In this document: in pieces, positions 25,545-34,780 of the stretch | Layout of the letters: every line of letters starts with the position of its first letter | How positions within the stretch are numbered: position 1 is the first letter of the stretch | The notes under the pieces: model-generated | What the model was told of the DNA's origin: nothing | Database searches by the model: none | Seen by the model: the letters and a program-made list of their open reading frames with translations, nothing else | Made by a program: the position numbers and the translations under genes | Source: Clostridium gasigenes | GTDB taxonomy: Bacteria > Bacillota > Clostridia > Clostridiales > Clostridiaceae | NCBI RefSeq assembly: GCF_900104115.1 | Contig: NZ_FNJM01000001.1 | Span: 966,257 to 1,030,256, forward strand | Direction of reading: 5' to 3' | DNA: 64,000 nt

Positions 25545-27179
25545 CTAATTTAATTTTTCAATTGCCTTTGATATTTTTTGTATACAAAATTCTATATCTG
25601 ATTTATTTGAAGCTCCTGATCCTACCTCTAACATAATGGCTTTTGATGATAAATCTTGATTGAAATCATTTAGAAGTGTCACATCCTCATATAAAACTAT
25701 TGTTCCTACTAACCCTTGTACTTTAAATTTATTTATTAACGTATCTGCAAAAATTTTGTTTTCTTCATATTTAGGGCTTGTTTTACTTAATATAATCTTA
25801 GTTACTCTTCTGTTTTCCTCATCTTTAATACCTTTTGCAGGTCTATGAATGTCAATTAGCATTTTATCTTCATAATTTTCTACGCCTTCAATTACCAAAT
25901 TTCTAGATTCATTATAACTTTCAACATAAGCTACTGTTTTAGTATTTTTTAATAATTTTGCTTCCAATCCATTTTCTTTCAATTTACTAACCAGCATTTC
26001 ACCTGCATCAATTACAGTTAACCCCGACATATAATCTTCATCATAATGCGAATTATAAACTACAATACCAGAATTCACCTTTCCCAAAGTTAACTCATTA
26101 CTATTTTCTTTTATACTTTCTACATTCAAAATATCATCAGTTTTCGCTGAACTCTTAGTTGTTAACCCCACACTACATACTATCCCTATTAGAAGCGACC
26201 CTATAATTAAAGCTTTAAAACCATATTTTTTATTTATACTAATCATACTTATTCTCTCCTTGATATCATTTTTATTTCTAATCATTGTTGTTGTCCCTAC
26301 AAATGTTTTTTTACTATTGATAGAGCTAAGAACTTTCAAAATAGCCATACCATAATCTATATTTTCTCTTTCCGATACTTTATTAAGAACATTTGCATCA
26401 CACGCGAGCTCACAATCTTGTTGCATTAACTTAATTGCTATAGTTATTATTGGGTTAAACCAGTATATTATTTTAATTATTAGTAAAACCCATATAATAA
26501 TATTATCACGTCTTTTCAAGTGTATTAATTCATGTAATAAAATGTACTTAAGCTCTTTACTTGTACTATTTTCTATAATAGTTTTAGGAATTATTATCCT
26601 AGGTTCCATTATTCCAAATAATGTAGGACTTTGAAATTCATCGCACATTATTATTTTCACTTTCCTTTTTATACATAATATATTTAAAGTTTCTAATAAT
26701 ATTGATTCCACTGGATAATTATTGTATTCTTTCCCTTGAATATACTTTTGAAGTATATTATATGAATATATTGATCTTATTGAAAGAAAACCTATCCCCA
26801 TAACCCATATGCAACATAACATTGCCTTTAACTTTATGTAATCTATTTTATTATTAGTATCTGTTTTATAAATTTTACTTTCATCTTTCAATGTTGATTT
26901 TACATTTATTTCATTAATTATATTCGTGGATTCAATTTCATTAACCCTTTCAACTACACCCACTTCACTTTTTGAAAATACATTGTATATACTGATATTA
27001 CTTTCAGGCCCATTTGGTATAAGCAATTTAATAATTACTACAAACCACATATAATATAAGATATTAGGATTTACCCTTTTCTTAATTAATCCTCTAATAC
27101 ATATTACAATCAAAACAATAATACTTGCTGCAAAAGATGTTTCAATAATCCAATCGAATATCATCATGTTACATTTCAC
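25545..27179 (-). CDS. BlaR1/M56-type sensor metalloprotease with SpoIIP-like C-terminal domain
   Basis: The 544-aa protein has N-terminal membrane helices, the zinc protease motif LLHELIHLKRRD (near residue 212) and a further helix after GFKALIIGSLLIGI. The C-terminal 174 residues are not a penicillin-binding sensor. They resemble the amidase/transglycosylase SpoIIP: YNSHYDEDY (about 375-383, compare YHTHTTESY), LIDIHRPA (His near 445) and AIMLEVGS (Glu near 518), which are possible zinc ligands. The gene overlaps the BlaI-type repressor by 11 bp, so the protease probably inactivates that repressor. The extracellular domain may sense or process cell wall. Confidence 0.82.
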   Translation of the reverse strand: MKCNMMIFDWIIETSFAASIIVLIVICIRGLIKKRVNPNILYYMWFVVIIKLLIPNGPESNISIYNVFSKSEVGVVERVNEIESTNIINEINVKSTLKDESKIYKTDTNNKIDYIKLKAMLCCIWVMGIGFLSIRSIYSYNILQKYIQGKEYNNYPVESILLETLNILCIKRKVKIIMCDEFQSPTLFGIMEPRIIIPKTIIENSTSKELKYILLHELIHLKRRDNIIIWVLLIIKIIYWFNPIITIAIKLMQQDCELACDANVLNKVSERENIDYGMAILKVLSSINSKKTFVGTTTMIRNKNDIKERISMISINKKYGFKALIIGSLLIGIVCSVGLTTKSSAKTDDILNVESIKENSNELTLGKVNSGIVVYNSHYDEDYMSGLTVIDAGEMLVSKLKENGLEAKLLKNTKTVAYVESYNESRNLVIEGVENYEDKMLIDIHRPAKGIKDEENRRVTKIILSKTSPKYEENKIFADTLINKFKVQGLVGTIVLYEDVTLLNDFNQDLSSKAIMLEVGSGASNKSDIEFCIQKISKAIEKLN

Positions 27180-27549
27180 CCCTATTTTTAGAAGTGTTTA
27201 GTATTTGTCTTAGTTCTTCAATATCTTCCTCTGATAAACTTTCTGATTTAACAAAGTTAACAAACATAGAATTAAATGATCCATTAAACACTCTATTTAC
27301 AAATGATTCACTTTCTTCTTTAATGCATTCTTTCTCTGATACTAATGAGTAATAAAAATATTCTTTTGATTTTTTCTCAAATGAAATTGCTTTTTTATTT
27401 AAAAGTCTATTTATTAAACTTTTAATAGTTGATGACGTCCACTTACTCTTATCATTAAGTTCATTAATTATTTCACTAGATGTTATCTTTGAACTACTCC
27501 AAATTATTTTCATAACTTCCCACTCAGCATCTGATATTTTAGGTAACAT
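27169..27549 (-). CDS. BlaI/MecI/CopY-family transcriptional repressor
   Basis: This 126-aa protein starts MLPKISDAEWEVMKIIWSSS and has the winged-helix core SEIINELNDKSKWTSSTIKSLINRLLNKKAI, typical of BlaI. The N-terminal part binds DNA; the C-terminal helices dimerise and contain the site cleaved by the partner M56 protease. GGAGG lies upstream of the ATG. It forms an overlapping pair with the protease gene and has two operator-like boxes in its promoter, so it is probably autoregulated. Target genes beyond this pair are not known. Confidence 0.92.
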   Translation of the reverse strand: MLPKISDAEWEVMKIIWSSSKITSSEIINELNDKSKWTSSTIKSLINRLLNKKAISFEKKSKEYFYYSLVSEKECIKEESESFVNRVFNGSFNSMFVNFVKSESLSEEDIEELRQILNTSKNRGEM

Positions 27550-27567
27550 TTCATTGCCTCCTTTTTA

Positions 27568-27604
27568 ATTACAAACGTAATCTATTATATATTTACGTTT
27601 GTAA
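27568..27604 (-). promoter_or_regulatory. two BlaI-type operator boxes over the blaI promoter
   Basis: ATTACAAACGTAAT (27568-27581) and the inverted TTACGTTTGTAA (27593-27604) each have a TTAC-N4-GTAA dyad, centres 24 bp apart. TATAAT, read on the minus strand at 27584-27589, lies between them. Position and symmetry fit autorepression by the adjacent BlaI-type protein. Confidence 0.7.
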
Positions 27605-27629
27605 TCAATAAATTATGACAGTTTTACAA

Positions 27630-27660
27630 AAAAAATAAGAGAACCAAATTTATAGTTCTC
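27630..27660 (-). terminator. terminator after the cupin regulator gene
   Basis: GAGAAC (27639-27644) pairs with GTTCTC (27655-27660); on the minus strand the hairpin is followed by TTATTTTTTTT. It lies 37 bp after the stop codon. Confidence 0.75.
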
Positions 27661-27696
27661 ATAATGAACGTTGTAATTTTTTTTAAGTCTTTTAGT

Positions 27697-28251
27697 TTAT
27701 TTAAAATAAAATATTATATTTTGGAATACTGAAATATCTTGATTTATATTTTTATATGAATGTGGCTTATTAGCCATAAATCTAATAGAATTACCTTTTT
27801 GTAGTATAAACTTTTTATCATTTATAGTTATCTCAATTTGACCTTCAGTAACTATAATATACTCTTCAACTCCATCATTATGGGGAGTAGATATATGGTT
27901 ACAACCTGGTCCTAACTCTATAGTAAATATTTCAAAACCTTTGTTTGAATCAAATGGAAATATTGGATATAACTTCATTCTATTATTTTCTTCTATTATT
28001 GGACTAATATCATTCTGATATATTACTTTCAAATCATCTTGATTTTCATCAACAAAAAATGAAAAGGATACTTTTAATCCCGTTGAAATTTTCCATAGTG
28101 TAGACACTGTTGGATTTGATTGTGCTCTTTCTATTTGACCTAACATTGCCTTGCTAACACCAGTCAACTTAGCCACTTCATCTAAACTTAAATTTCTTTC
28201 ATTACGTATACTTTTTAATTTATTACCTATAATTAAATTTAAATTTTTCAT
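27697..28251 (-). CDS. XRE-family regulator with C-terminal cupin domain
   Basis: The 184-aa protein has an N-terminal helix-turn-helix (LKSIRNERNLSLDEVAKLTGVSKAMLGQIERAQSNPTVSTLWK) and a C-terminal cupin (HNDGVEEYIIVTEGQIEI, KGNSIRFMANKPHSYKN). Regulators of this type sense a small ligand in the cupin and often control neighbouring transport genes. It is divergent from the exporter gene at 28477 with a 225-bp shared promoter region, so control of that exporter is likely. Confidence 0.88.
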   Translation of the reverse strand: MKNLNLIIGNKLKSIRNERNLSLDEVAKLTGVSKAMLGQIERAQSNPTVSTLWKISTGLKVSFSFFVDENQDDLKVIYQNDISPIIEENNRMKLYPIFPFDSNKGFEIFTIELGPGCNHISTPHNDGVEEYIIVTEGQIEITINDKKFILQKGNSIRFMANKPHSYKNINQDISVFQNIIFYFK

Positions 28252-28476
28252 TATTTAACTCCTTATATAATTATATTCCTAATCTTATTTTAATTTTATA
28301 TTCACATACTACTAATAATCTTTTATAGATTTTGCATTCTATATCATATAATTATTTTATACTAATTTATTATTTCTGTAAATTACATATTGTGCTACAT
28401 AACATACACATGTATAATATAACATACAGAATTTGTTTTCTTTATAAAAATAATTTTAAATACAAGGAGTTTTATA

Positions 28477-29418
28477 ATGACAAAAGCATTTATACTAGGA
28501 ATAATAGCCTCATTCTTTTTTTCATTTACTTTTATACTTAATCAGCAAATGAATGTTTCTGGTGGTAGTTGGCTTTGGAGTTCATCACTAAGATATATTT
28601 TTATGTTACCTATTCTATTTATTATCATGATTATAAAAAATGAATTATTAGATGTATTGAATGATATAGTAAAAAGACCTATTCAATGGATTACTTGGAG
28701 TACAATAGGCTTTGGCTTATTTTATGCTCCTTTAAGTTTTGCTTCAGTATATAGTTCCTCATGGTTAGTTGCTGGGACTTGGCAAATAACTATAGTTGCA
28801 GGTGCACTTATGTCTCCATTATTTTCAAAAAATATTGAGACTAAAAGTGGATTATGTAAAACAAGAAATAAAATCCCTAAGAAATCTCTACTAATGTCTT
28901 CAATAATTTTATTAGGTATATTTTCAATGCAGTTTGAAGAAGCAACAAATATATCTTTTTTAGAAACACTTTTAGGTATTGTACCTGTTGTTTTAGCTTC
29001 ATTTGCTTATCCACTTGGCAATCGAAAAATGATGGAAATTTGTGATAATAGATTTAATACATTTCAAAGAGTATTTGGTATGACACTATGTAGTATGCCT
29101 TTTTGGATAATTATATCTATCTCTGGAGTATTAACTGTTGGTTTACCAAGTAAAGGCCAAATAATTCAGTCTTTAATAGTTGCAGTTTTCTCAGGAATTA
29201 TTGCTACAATACTATTTTTTAAAGCAACTGATATAGTAAGGAATGATATAAATAAGTTAGCGGTAATAGAATCAACACAAGCCGGTGAGGTAATATTTAC
29301 ACTTTTAGGAGGCGTATTTATATTTAATGATAAAATCCCAACAACTATTGGACTAATAGGATTAATGCTCGTGGTTATTGGAATGATTTTAAATAGCATT
29401 ACACCCTTATACAAGTAA
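28477..29418 (+). CDS. multidrug-type DMT superfamily exporter
   Basis: The 313-aa protein has about ten hydrophobic segments and the start MTKAFILGIIASFFFSFTFILNQQMNVSGGSWLWSSSLRY, typical of the multidrug resistance efflux transporter family within DMT. AAGGAG lies upstream of the ATG. It is divergent from the cupin regulator, its likely controller. The substrate is not known. Confidence 0.82.
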   Translation: MTKAFILGIIASFFFSFTFILNQQMNVSGGSWLWSSSLRYIFMLPILFIIMIIKNELLDVLNDIVKRPIQWITWSTIGFGLFYAPLSFASVYSSSWLVAGTWQITIVAGALMSPLFSKNIETKSGLCKTRNKIPKKSLLMSSIILLGIFSMQFEEATNISFLETLLGIVPVVLASFAYPLGNRKMMEICDNRFNTFQRVFGMTLCSMPFWIIISISGVLTVGLPSKGQIIQSLIVAVFSGIIATILFFKATDIVRNDINKLAVIESTQAGEVIFTLLGGVFIFNDKIPTTIGLIGLMLVVIGMILNSITPLYK

Positions 29419-29444
29419 TTAAAAATAACTTTCACAAAATAAAA

Positions 29445-29475
29445 GAGATTTGGTCTATTATCAATACCAAATCTC
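29445..29475. terminator. bidirectional terminator
   Basis: GAGATTTGGT (29445-29454) pairs exactly with ACCAAATCTC (29466-29475), with T-rich sequence on both sides. It separates the convergent exporter and hydantoinase genes. Confidence 0.8.
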
Positions 29476-29523
29476 CTTTCTACATTTCTTAAATTTATCA
29501 TTATTTTAAATTGTATAACTTAG

Positions 29524-30918
29524 TTACAATATATTATCCCAATCCGATTTTCCTCTTTTAATAAATTTACCTCGTCCCTTTTTCCCTACAAATTTATTAT
29601 CCCTAACTATTATTTCACCACGTGAAATAGTTAATATAGGATAACCCTTCACCTTTATTCCTTCATATGCAGAATAATCTACATTAGAATGTAATTTAGA
29701 GTTCGTTATAGTAACTTCTTTATCTGGATCAATTATAACTATATCTGCATCTGATCCAACTTGTATAGTTCCCTTCTTTGGATATAATCCGAATATTTTA
29801 GCTGGCTTTGTGCAACATACATCTACAAATTTATTTATACTTATTCTATTTTTCATAACCCCTTCTGAAAAAATAAGAGGAATCCTCTCTTCTATTCCTG
29901 GTGCTCCATTTGGGCACTTAGTAAAATCATCTTTCCCCATTTGTTTCTCTTTATTAAAAGCAAATGGACAATGATCTGTTGCTATTGTTTGTATATACCC
30001 TTCATTAATTCCCATCCACAATGCTTCTCCATTTTTCTTTTCTCTTAATGGAGGACTTATTATATATTTCAATCCCTCATTATTTGGTAAACTATATTTA
30101 CTTTCATCTAATATTAGATATTGTGGACAAGTTTCTGAATATACTTTTTGCCCTCTTTCTCTTGCCATCTTTATATAGTCTAATCCTAAAGCTGATGATA
30201 AATGAACTATATAAAGAGGTGCCTCTTTAGCTATTGCTGCAAGATTTATCATTCTATTTACAGCTTCTCCTTCACTTTCAACTGGTCTACTTAAAGGATG
30301 ATAAATAGGGCTTTTAAATCCACTTTTAACATACTCTTCCCTTAATCTTTTTATACTTCCATGGTTTTCACAATGAACAGTTGTAATTCCTTTTAAGTCT
30401 TTTAGTTTATTTAATACTCTCAATACGTTTTCATCATCAATCATATAATCATATGTTAAATAAAGCTTGAAGCTAGATATTCCTTCATCTTCAACTATCT
30501 CCTCCATCTCATCTAGGATATCATCGTTTACATGTTGAATAACCCCATGAAAGCTATAGTCAATTACAGCTCTGCCATCTGCATGTCCATGATAAACCTC
30601 AACTTGATGTTTCAAGTTACAGCCTTTAGGTCCAAAACCCATATGATCTATTATAGTCGTAGTTCCCCCACAAGCTGCTGCCACTGTACCCGTATAGAAA
30701 TCATCATTTGCAACAGCAATTCCTACATCTAAATCTAAATGAGTATGAACATCTACTCCCCCAGGAATTATATATTTATTTTTTGCATCTATTATTTCAT
30801 CTGCATCTTTTATAATATTTATACCAATTTCTTTTATAACACCATCTTCAATGTAAATATCTCCTTTATAAATATCACTAGCTGTTACTACAGTTCCATT
30901 TTTTATTAATAAAGACAT
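29524..30918 (-). CDS. hydA: dihydropyrimidinase/D-hydantoinase
   Basis: This 464-aa cyclic amidohydrolase starts MSLLIKNGTVVTASD and has the metal motif PGGVDVHTHLDLD, the carbamylated lysine in SSFKLYLTYDY, VHCENHG, and ATDHCPF. The length fits dihydropyrimidinases and hydantoinases, which open dihydrouracil or 5-substituted hydantoins. GGAGGG precedes the ATG. With the purine genes to the left it may act on ring-opened or reduced purine/pyrimidine products, but no partner carbamoylase is adjacent. Related clusters in gut bacteria contain a hydantoinase beside purine deaminases. Confidence 0.88.
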   Translation of the reverse strand: MSLLIKNGTVVTASDIYKGDIYIEDGVIKEIGINIIKDADEIIDAKNKYIIPGGVDVHTHLDLDVGIAVANDDFYTGTVAAACGGTTTIIDHMGFGPKGCNLKHQVEVYHGHADGRAVIDYSFHGVIQHVNDDILDEMEEIVEDEGISSFKLYLTYDYMIDDENVLRVLNKLKDLKGITTVHCENHGSIKRLREEYVKSGFKSPIYHPLSRPVESEGEAVNRMINLAAIAKEAPLYIVHLSSALGLDYIKMARERGQKVYSETCPQYLILDESKYSLPNNEGLKYIISPPLREKKNGEALWMGINEGYIQTIATDHCPFAFNKEKQMGKDDFTKCPNGAPGIEERIPLIFSEGVMKNRISINKFVDVCCTKPAKIFGLYPKKGTIQVGSDADIVIIDPDKEVTITNSKLHSNVDYSAYEGIKVKGYPILTISRGEIIVRDNKFVGKKGRGKFIKRGKSDWDNIL

Positions 30919-30946
30919 TCTTATCCCTCCGTCTTATTATCATTTC

Positions 30947-31010
30947 TATATTATTTACTTTTCTTTACTACTTATATATTATTTACTTTTCTTTACTACT
31001 TATATATTAT
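30947..31010. repeat. 28-bp tandem duplication
   Basis: A 28-bp unit beginning TATATTATTTACTTTTCTTT occurs at 30947-30974 and 30975-31002, followed by 8 bp of a third copy. It lies between the divergent hydantoinase and Gfo/Idh genes. Confidence 0.85.
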
Positions 31011-31141
31011 CATACTTATTAGCAAATCTAAAACATATGAATTATCATGTTTGAATCAAGTAAACTATATACTCTTCTAGATTCTTTTTAAAATTATGTT
31101 ATTATATAAGTATACAAATAATTTACTACTAGGAGGATACT

Positions 31142-32038
31142 ATGAGAGTTGGAATAATAGGAATAGGTAACATTTGTAAAAAAGCATATCTGCCAATTAT
31201 AACTGCTATGGAAGATTTAGAACTGGTTTTATGTACTCGTAATGAGAATACTAGGAAAGAAATTAGTAAGAAATATAGAATTAAAGAAGCTGTATCTACA
31301 GTAGATGAGCTAATCAAAAGAAACGTTGATTGTGCCTTTGTTCATAGTTCAACAAAAACACACTTCTCCCTTTGCAAAACCCTTTTAGAAAACGGAATTC
31401 ACGTCTATGTAGACAAACCCCTAAGCTATAATTTAGATGAGAGCCTTGAATTGCTTTCCATTGCAAAGAAAAACAATAGAATTTTAAAAGTTGGTTTCAA
31501 TAGACGAAATGCACCAATGATTCATGACCTAAAGAATATGGGTCATGCAGATATTATCATTATGCAAAAAAATAGAGTCTCAGCTTCACTAAATCCAAGG
31601 GTATTTCTATATGATGATTTTATTCATGTTTTGGATACTGTAAGATTTTTAATGGGTAATGATTATAAAAATATAAGAGTAGATGCACTAAAGGATGACA
31701 AAAAGCTAAAGAATATTGTGGTTACACTTTCTAATTCTACTACCACTGCTATTGCCATTATGAATAGAGATAATGGAACTAATGAAGAAAATATAGAAAT
31801 AATGGTTTCTGGTAAAAAGGCTGTAGTTAGAAGCCTTACTCAAACTACCTTTTATGAAAACAATCTTACTACAATTAAAGATTTTGGTGATTGGGAAAAT
31901 ACTCTTTATAAGAGAGGATTCACTTCTATAATTGAAAGCTTTATAGAGGAAGTAGCTTCTGGCACTATTTCATATGAATCATTAGAAGATGCTATTAAGA
32001 GTCATAAATTATGTGAGGAAATATTAGAGTTGTTATAG
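31142..32038 (+). CDS. Gfo/Idh/MocA-family oxidoreductase
   Basis: The 298-aa protein starts MRVGIIGIGNICKKAYLPII with a Rossmann nucleotide-binding motif (GxGxx), and has VHSSTKTHFSLCKTLLENGIHVYVDKPL, the family's conserved Lys-Pro dipeptide. AGGAGG lies upstream. The family oxidises sugars, inositols or related compounds with NAD(P). The substrate is not evident from the neighbours. It is monocistronic and faces a bidirectional terminator. Confidence 0.85.
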   Translation: MRVGIIGIGNICKKAYLPIITAMEDLELVLCTRNENTRKEISKKYRIKEAVSTVDELIKRNVDCAFVHSSTKTHFSLCKTLLENGIHVYVDKPLSYNLDESLELLSIAKKNNRILKVGFNRRNAPMIHDLKNMGHADIIIMQKNRVSASLNPRVFLYDDFIHVLDTVRFLMGNDYKNIRVDALKDDKKLKNIVVTLSNSTTTAIAIMNRDNGTNEENIEIMVSGKKAVVRSLTQTTFYENNLTTIKDFGDWENTLYKRGFTSIIESFIEEVASGTISYESLEDAIKSHKLCEEILELL

Positions 32039-32146
32039 TAATCCCCTTTCACTGAGGTGCTTACGGTTCCCACCAGTTTTCAAGGAGACAATAGAATTTA
32101 TAAATTTTATCTCAGATACTAAAATATCAGAAAAAATTACAATAAA

Positions 32147-32173
32147 AACAATAACTTCGAGTAAGTTACTGTT
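32147..32173. terminator. bidirectional terminator
   Basis: AACAATAACTT (32147-32157) pairs with AAGTTACTGTT (32163-32173) with one mismatch. T-rich runs lie on both flanks. It separates the convergent oxidoreductase and ABC importer genes. Confidence 0.65.
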
Positions 32174-32268
32174 TTTACTGTAACTGCTAGATAAATAATA
32201 GCTTAAAGATCTTCTGAAAATCATTGAATGTAATATTTTTCTATACAAAAACTGTTTGTTATTTATCA

Positions 32269-33000
32269 TTATGCCCCAATTAATTCTCTTACAAAATCTG
32301 TTTTAGGATTTTCCATTATTTCAGTTGGAGCCCCAACTTGTATTATCTGTCCCTTATCCATTACAAGCACTCTAGTTCCAAGCTTTAATGCTTCTTTAAT
32401 ATCATGAGTAATAAATACAATTGTAACATTAAGTTCCTTATAAATACGTAGTATTTCTTCTTGTAATAGCTTTCTTGTTATTTCATCAACTGCCCCAAAA
32501 GGTTCATCCATAAGCAATATATCTGGCGAAGAAGCTAAAGCTCTTGCAAGCCCAACTCTTTGACGCTGGCCACCCGATAGTTCACTTGGATAACGATCTA
32601 GCATATCTTCACTTAAACCAACAACTTTTATTAACTTTAAAGCCTTAGCTGCTATTTTACTTTTATCATCCTTCTTTGTTAAATTAGGTACATACGATAT
32701 ATTTTTCCTTATATTCATATGTGGAAATAATCCAACTCCTTGAATAACATACCCAATTTTTCTCCTTAATTGAATTTGATTCACCACTGATATATCTTCT
32801 CCATTTACATGAACTTTGCCACTATCTGGTGTAAGTAATCCATTAATAAGTTTTAGTACAGTTGTCTTACCACAACCTGAACTACCTATTATAGTTAAAA
32901 ACTCACCTTTATTTATATTTAAATTAAATTCATTTAATATTAGATTATTACCATATCCCTTAGAAACACCTTCTAGTTTTATAACCCCTTGCTTTTCCAT
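32269..33000 (-). CDS. osmoprotectant-type ABC importer ATPase (OpuCA-like)
   Basis: The 243-aa ATPase has GSSGCGKTTVLKLI, QRRKIGYVIQGVGLFPHM, signature ELSGGQRQRVGLARAL, ILLMDEPFGAVD and VFITHDIKEAL. The arrangement is that of quaternary amine/glycine betaine importers, but it lacks the C-terminal CBS pair of longer OpuCA proteins. GAGGG precedes the start. It is the third gene of the operon, after permease and binding protein. The substrate is probably betaine, choline, carnitine or a related compound. Confidence 0.85.
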   Translation of the reverse strand: MEKQGVIKLEGVSKGYGNNLILNEFNLNINKGEFLTIIGSSGCGKTTVLKLINGLLTPDSGKVHVNGEDISVVNQIQLRRKIGYVIQGVGLFPHMNIRKNISYVPNLTKKDDKSKIAAKALKLIKVVGLSEDMLDRYPSELSGGQRQRVGLARALASSPDILLMDEPFGAVDEITRKLLQEEILRIYKELNVTIVFITHDIKEALKLGTRVLVMDKGQIIQVGAPTEIMENPKTDFVRELIGA

Positions 33001-33023
33001 CTATATTTCTCCCTCTGATATTA

Positions 33024-33929
33024 TTATTTTAATAATCCCTTACTTACTAGAAATTCTTTTGCAACTACTTTTTCATCAATACCATCAGTTTCTACTTTAT
33101 TATTTAACTTTGCCATTTCTTTGTCAGTTAAAATATTTTCCATTTTCATTAAAATTGATTCTAGTTCTGGGTATTTTTTAAGAACATCTTCACTGACAAC
33201 TGTTCCACAATAATATGTTTGGTAGAAATTTTTATCATCTTTAAGAACTACAATATCAGAAGTTGCAAGTTGTCCATCCGTTGTGAATGTATTCATTACA
33301 TCTATTTCCTTAGAATTTATGGCTTTATACTTAAGTCCAATATCCATATCAGATGATTTTTTAAACTTTAATCCATATTTAGCACATAATGCATTAAATC
33401 CATCTTCCCTTTCATAAAAATCATATTCAGCTCCAAATGTAAGCTCAGATGAATATGCTGCAAGATCAGAATAAGTCTTTATATTGTACTTTTCTGCAAG
33501 ATCCTTTCTTATTACTAATCCATAAGTATTATTAAATCCATATAATCCAACCCACTTTAAATTGTACTCACTTTCATATTTTTCTGTAAGACCTTTATAT
33601 AATGTTTCATCATCCGGAATTCCCTCTTCTTTTAGCACAAAACTCCAACCAGTGCCTGTATATTCTGGGTAAAGGTCAAAATCACCTTTTAGAATAGCTG
33701 GATGAATATTACTTGTTCCACCCCCTACTCCCTTAGTTATTTCAACATTTAGGTTAGTATTTTCCTCAATAAGTAATGATAACATTTCTCCTAAAATAAA
33801 TTGTTCAGTCATTGGCTTAGTGGCTATTTTAATAGTTTCTTTTTTCTTTGAACATCCTACAAAAGAAATTATCAAAGTAAATAATATAAGTATTGAAATT
33901 TTTTTATAATGTTTCTTGAAATTTTTCAT
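33024..33929 (-). CDS. osmoprotectant-type ABC substrate-binding lipoprotein (OpuCC-like)
   Basis: The 301-aa protein begins MKNFKKHYKKISILILF and has a lipobox FVGC, so it would be a membrane-anchored lipoprotein. The body shows TKPMTEQFILGEMLSLLIEE, KGDFDLYPEYTGTGW and VNTFTTDGQL-like residues common to OpuAC/ProX-type proteins. The ATG at 33929 is chosen because GGAGG sits 8 bases upstream; the in-frame ATG at 33944 overlaps that site. The start overlaps the permease stop as ATGA. Confidence 0.87.
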   Translation of the reverse strand: MKNFKKHYKKISILILFTLIISFVGCSKKKETIKIATKPMTEQFILGEMLSLLIEENTNLNVEITKGVGGGTSNIHPAILKGDFDLYPEYTGTGWSFVLKEEGIPDDETLYKGLTEKYESEYNLKWVGLYGFNNTYGLVIRKDLAEKYNIKTYSDLAAYSSELTFGAEYDFYEREDGFNALCAKYGLKFKKSSDMDIGLKYKAINSKEIDVMNTFTTDGQLATSDIVVLKDDKNFYQTYYCGTVVSEDVLKKYPELESILMKMENILTDKEMAKLNNKVETDGIDEKVVAKEFLVSKGLLK

Positions 33930-34570
33930 TGTATTAACCTCCATTTCCTTTTAATTATTTTTTCTACACTTCCAATAATAAAATCAGCTACTAATGCCAG
34001 TAATGCTATTAATAAACTTCCTGCAATTGTCATAATTGAATTATTAGTAGTTATTCCTCTATAAATAGCGACCCCAAGCCCACCTGCTCCAATAAAAGAA
34101 GCAATGCCTGCAAGTGCGATTGTCATAACTACCATATTTCTAAGTCCTGACAAAATCACTGTAGTAGCTAGCGGAAGTTTAATTTTATATAATATTTCAA
34201 AAGATGTACTTCCCATTCCTTTAGCCGCTTCAATTATTGAAGAATCAATATTTTCTATCCCTGTATATGTATTTCTAACCATTGGTAAAAGTGCATAAAT
34301 TGTAAGTGTTATTATTGCTGTTGTATTTCCAATTCCTGAAAAAGGAATTAAAAATCCAAGAAGTGATATTGATGGAATTGTATAAATAAAATTTGTTATA
34401 CTAAGAATAAAGGTAGATGTCTTTTTAAACTCACTAATTAAAACTCCCAAAACTAACCCAATTATTGCTGCTATTAATATAGAAAATCCTGCAATTTTCA
34501 AATGTTCAATTATTAGTTTTAAGAAAAAATCCCACCTATCAATATACAACTGAAATACTTCTTTAATCAT
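33926..34570 (-). CDS. osmoprotectant-type ABC permease (OpuCB-like)
   Basis: The 214-aa protein has five or six hydrophobic helices and the binding-protein-dependent permease motif near EAAKGMGSTSFEILYKIKLPLATTVILSGLR. The length fits OpuCB/OpuCD-type permeases. It is the first gene of the three-gene operon, preceded by GGAGG. Only one permease gene is present, so it probably works as a homodimer. Confidence 0.87.
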   Translation of the reverse strand: MIKEVFQLYIDRWDFFLKLIIEHLKIAGFSILIAAIIGLVLGVLISEFKKTSTFILSITNFIYTIPSISLLGFLIPFSGIGNTTAIITLTIYALLPMVRNTYTGIENIDSSIIEAAKGMGSTSFEILYKIKLPLATTVILSGLRNMVVMTIALAGIASFIGAGGLGVAIYRGITTNNSIMTIAGSLLIALLALVADFIIGSVEKIIKRKWRLIQ

Positions 34571-34780
34571 TTAAACCTCCAATTTTCTTGATTATATATT
34601 ACCTTTTTCATTAATTATCACTACGATTAATCTTAATAAATCCTTCCTTACTATATTATTCTTTAAAAAGGAAAAAATTCCCTAAAATTACTTTTAGAGA
34701 ATCCATATCATATTCTTCTATAATATTAATCAACACTTAGGAAGCTTCAAAAAATAACTAGTAATATTCTTTCCACTACC

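Noticed and set aside
32033..32269. 78-codon minus-strand frame between the oxidoreductase and importer genes
   Set aside because: It spans the bidirectional terminator and has no family likeness or ribosome binding site.
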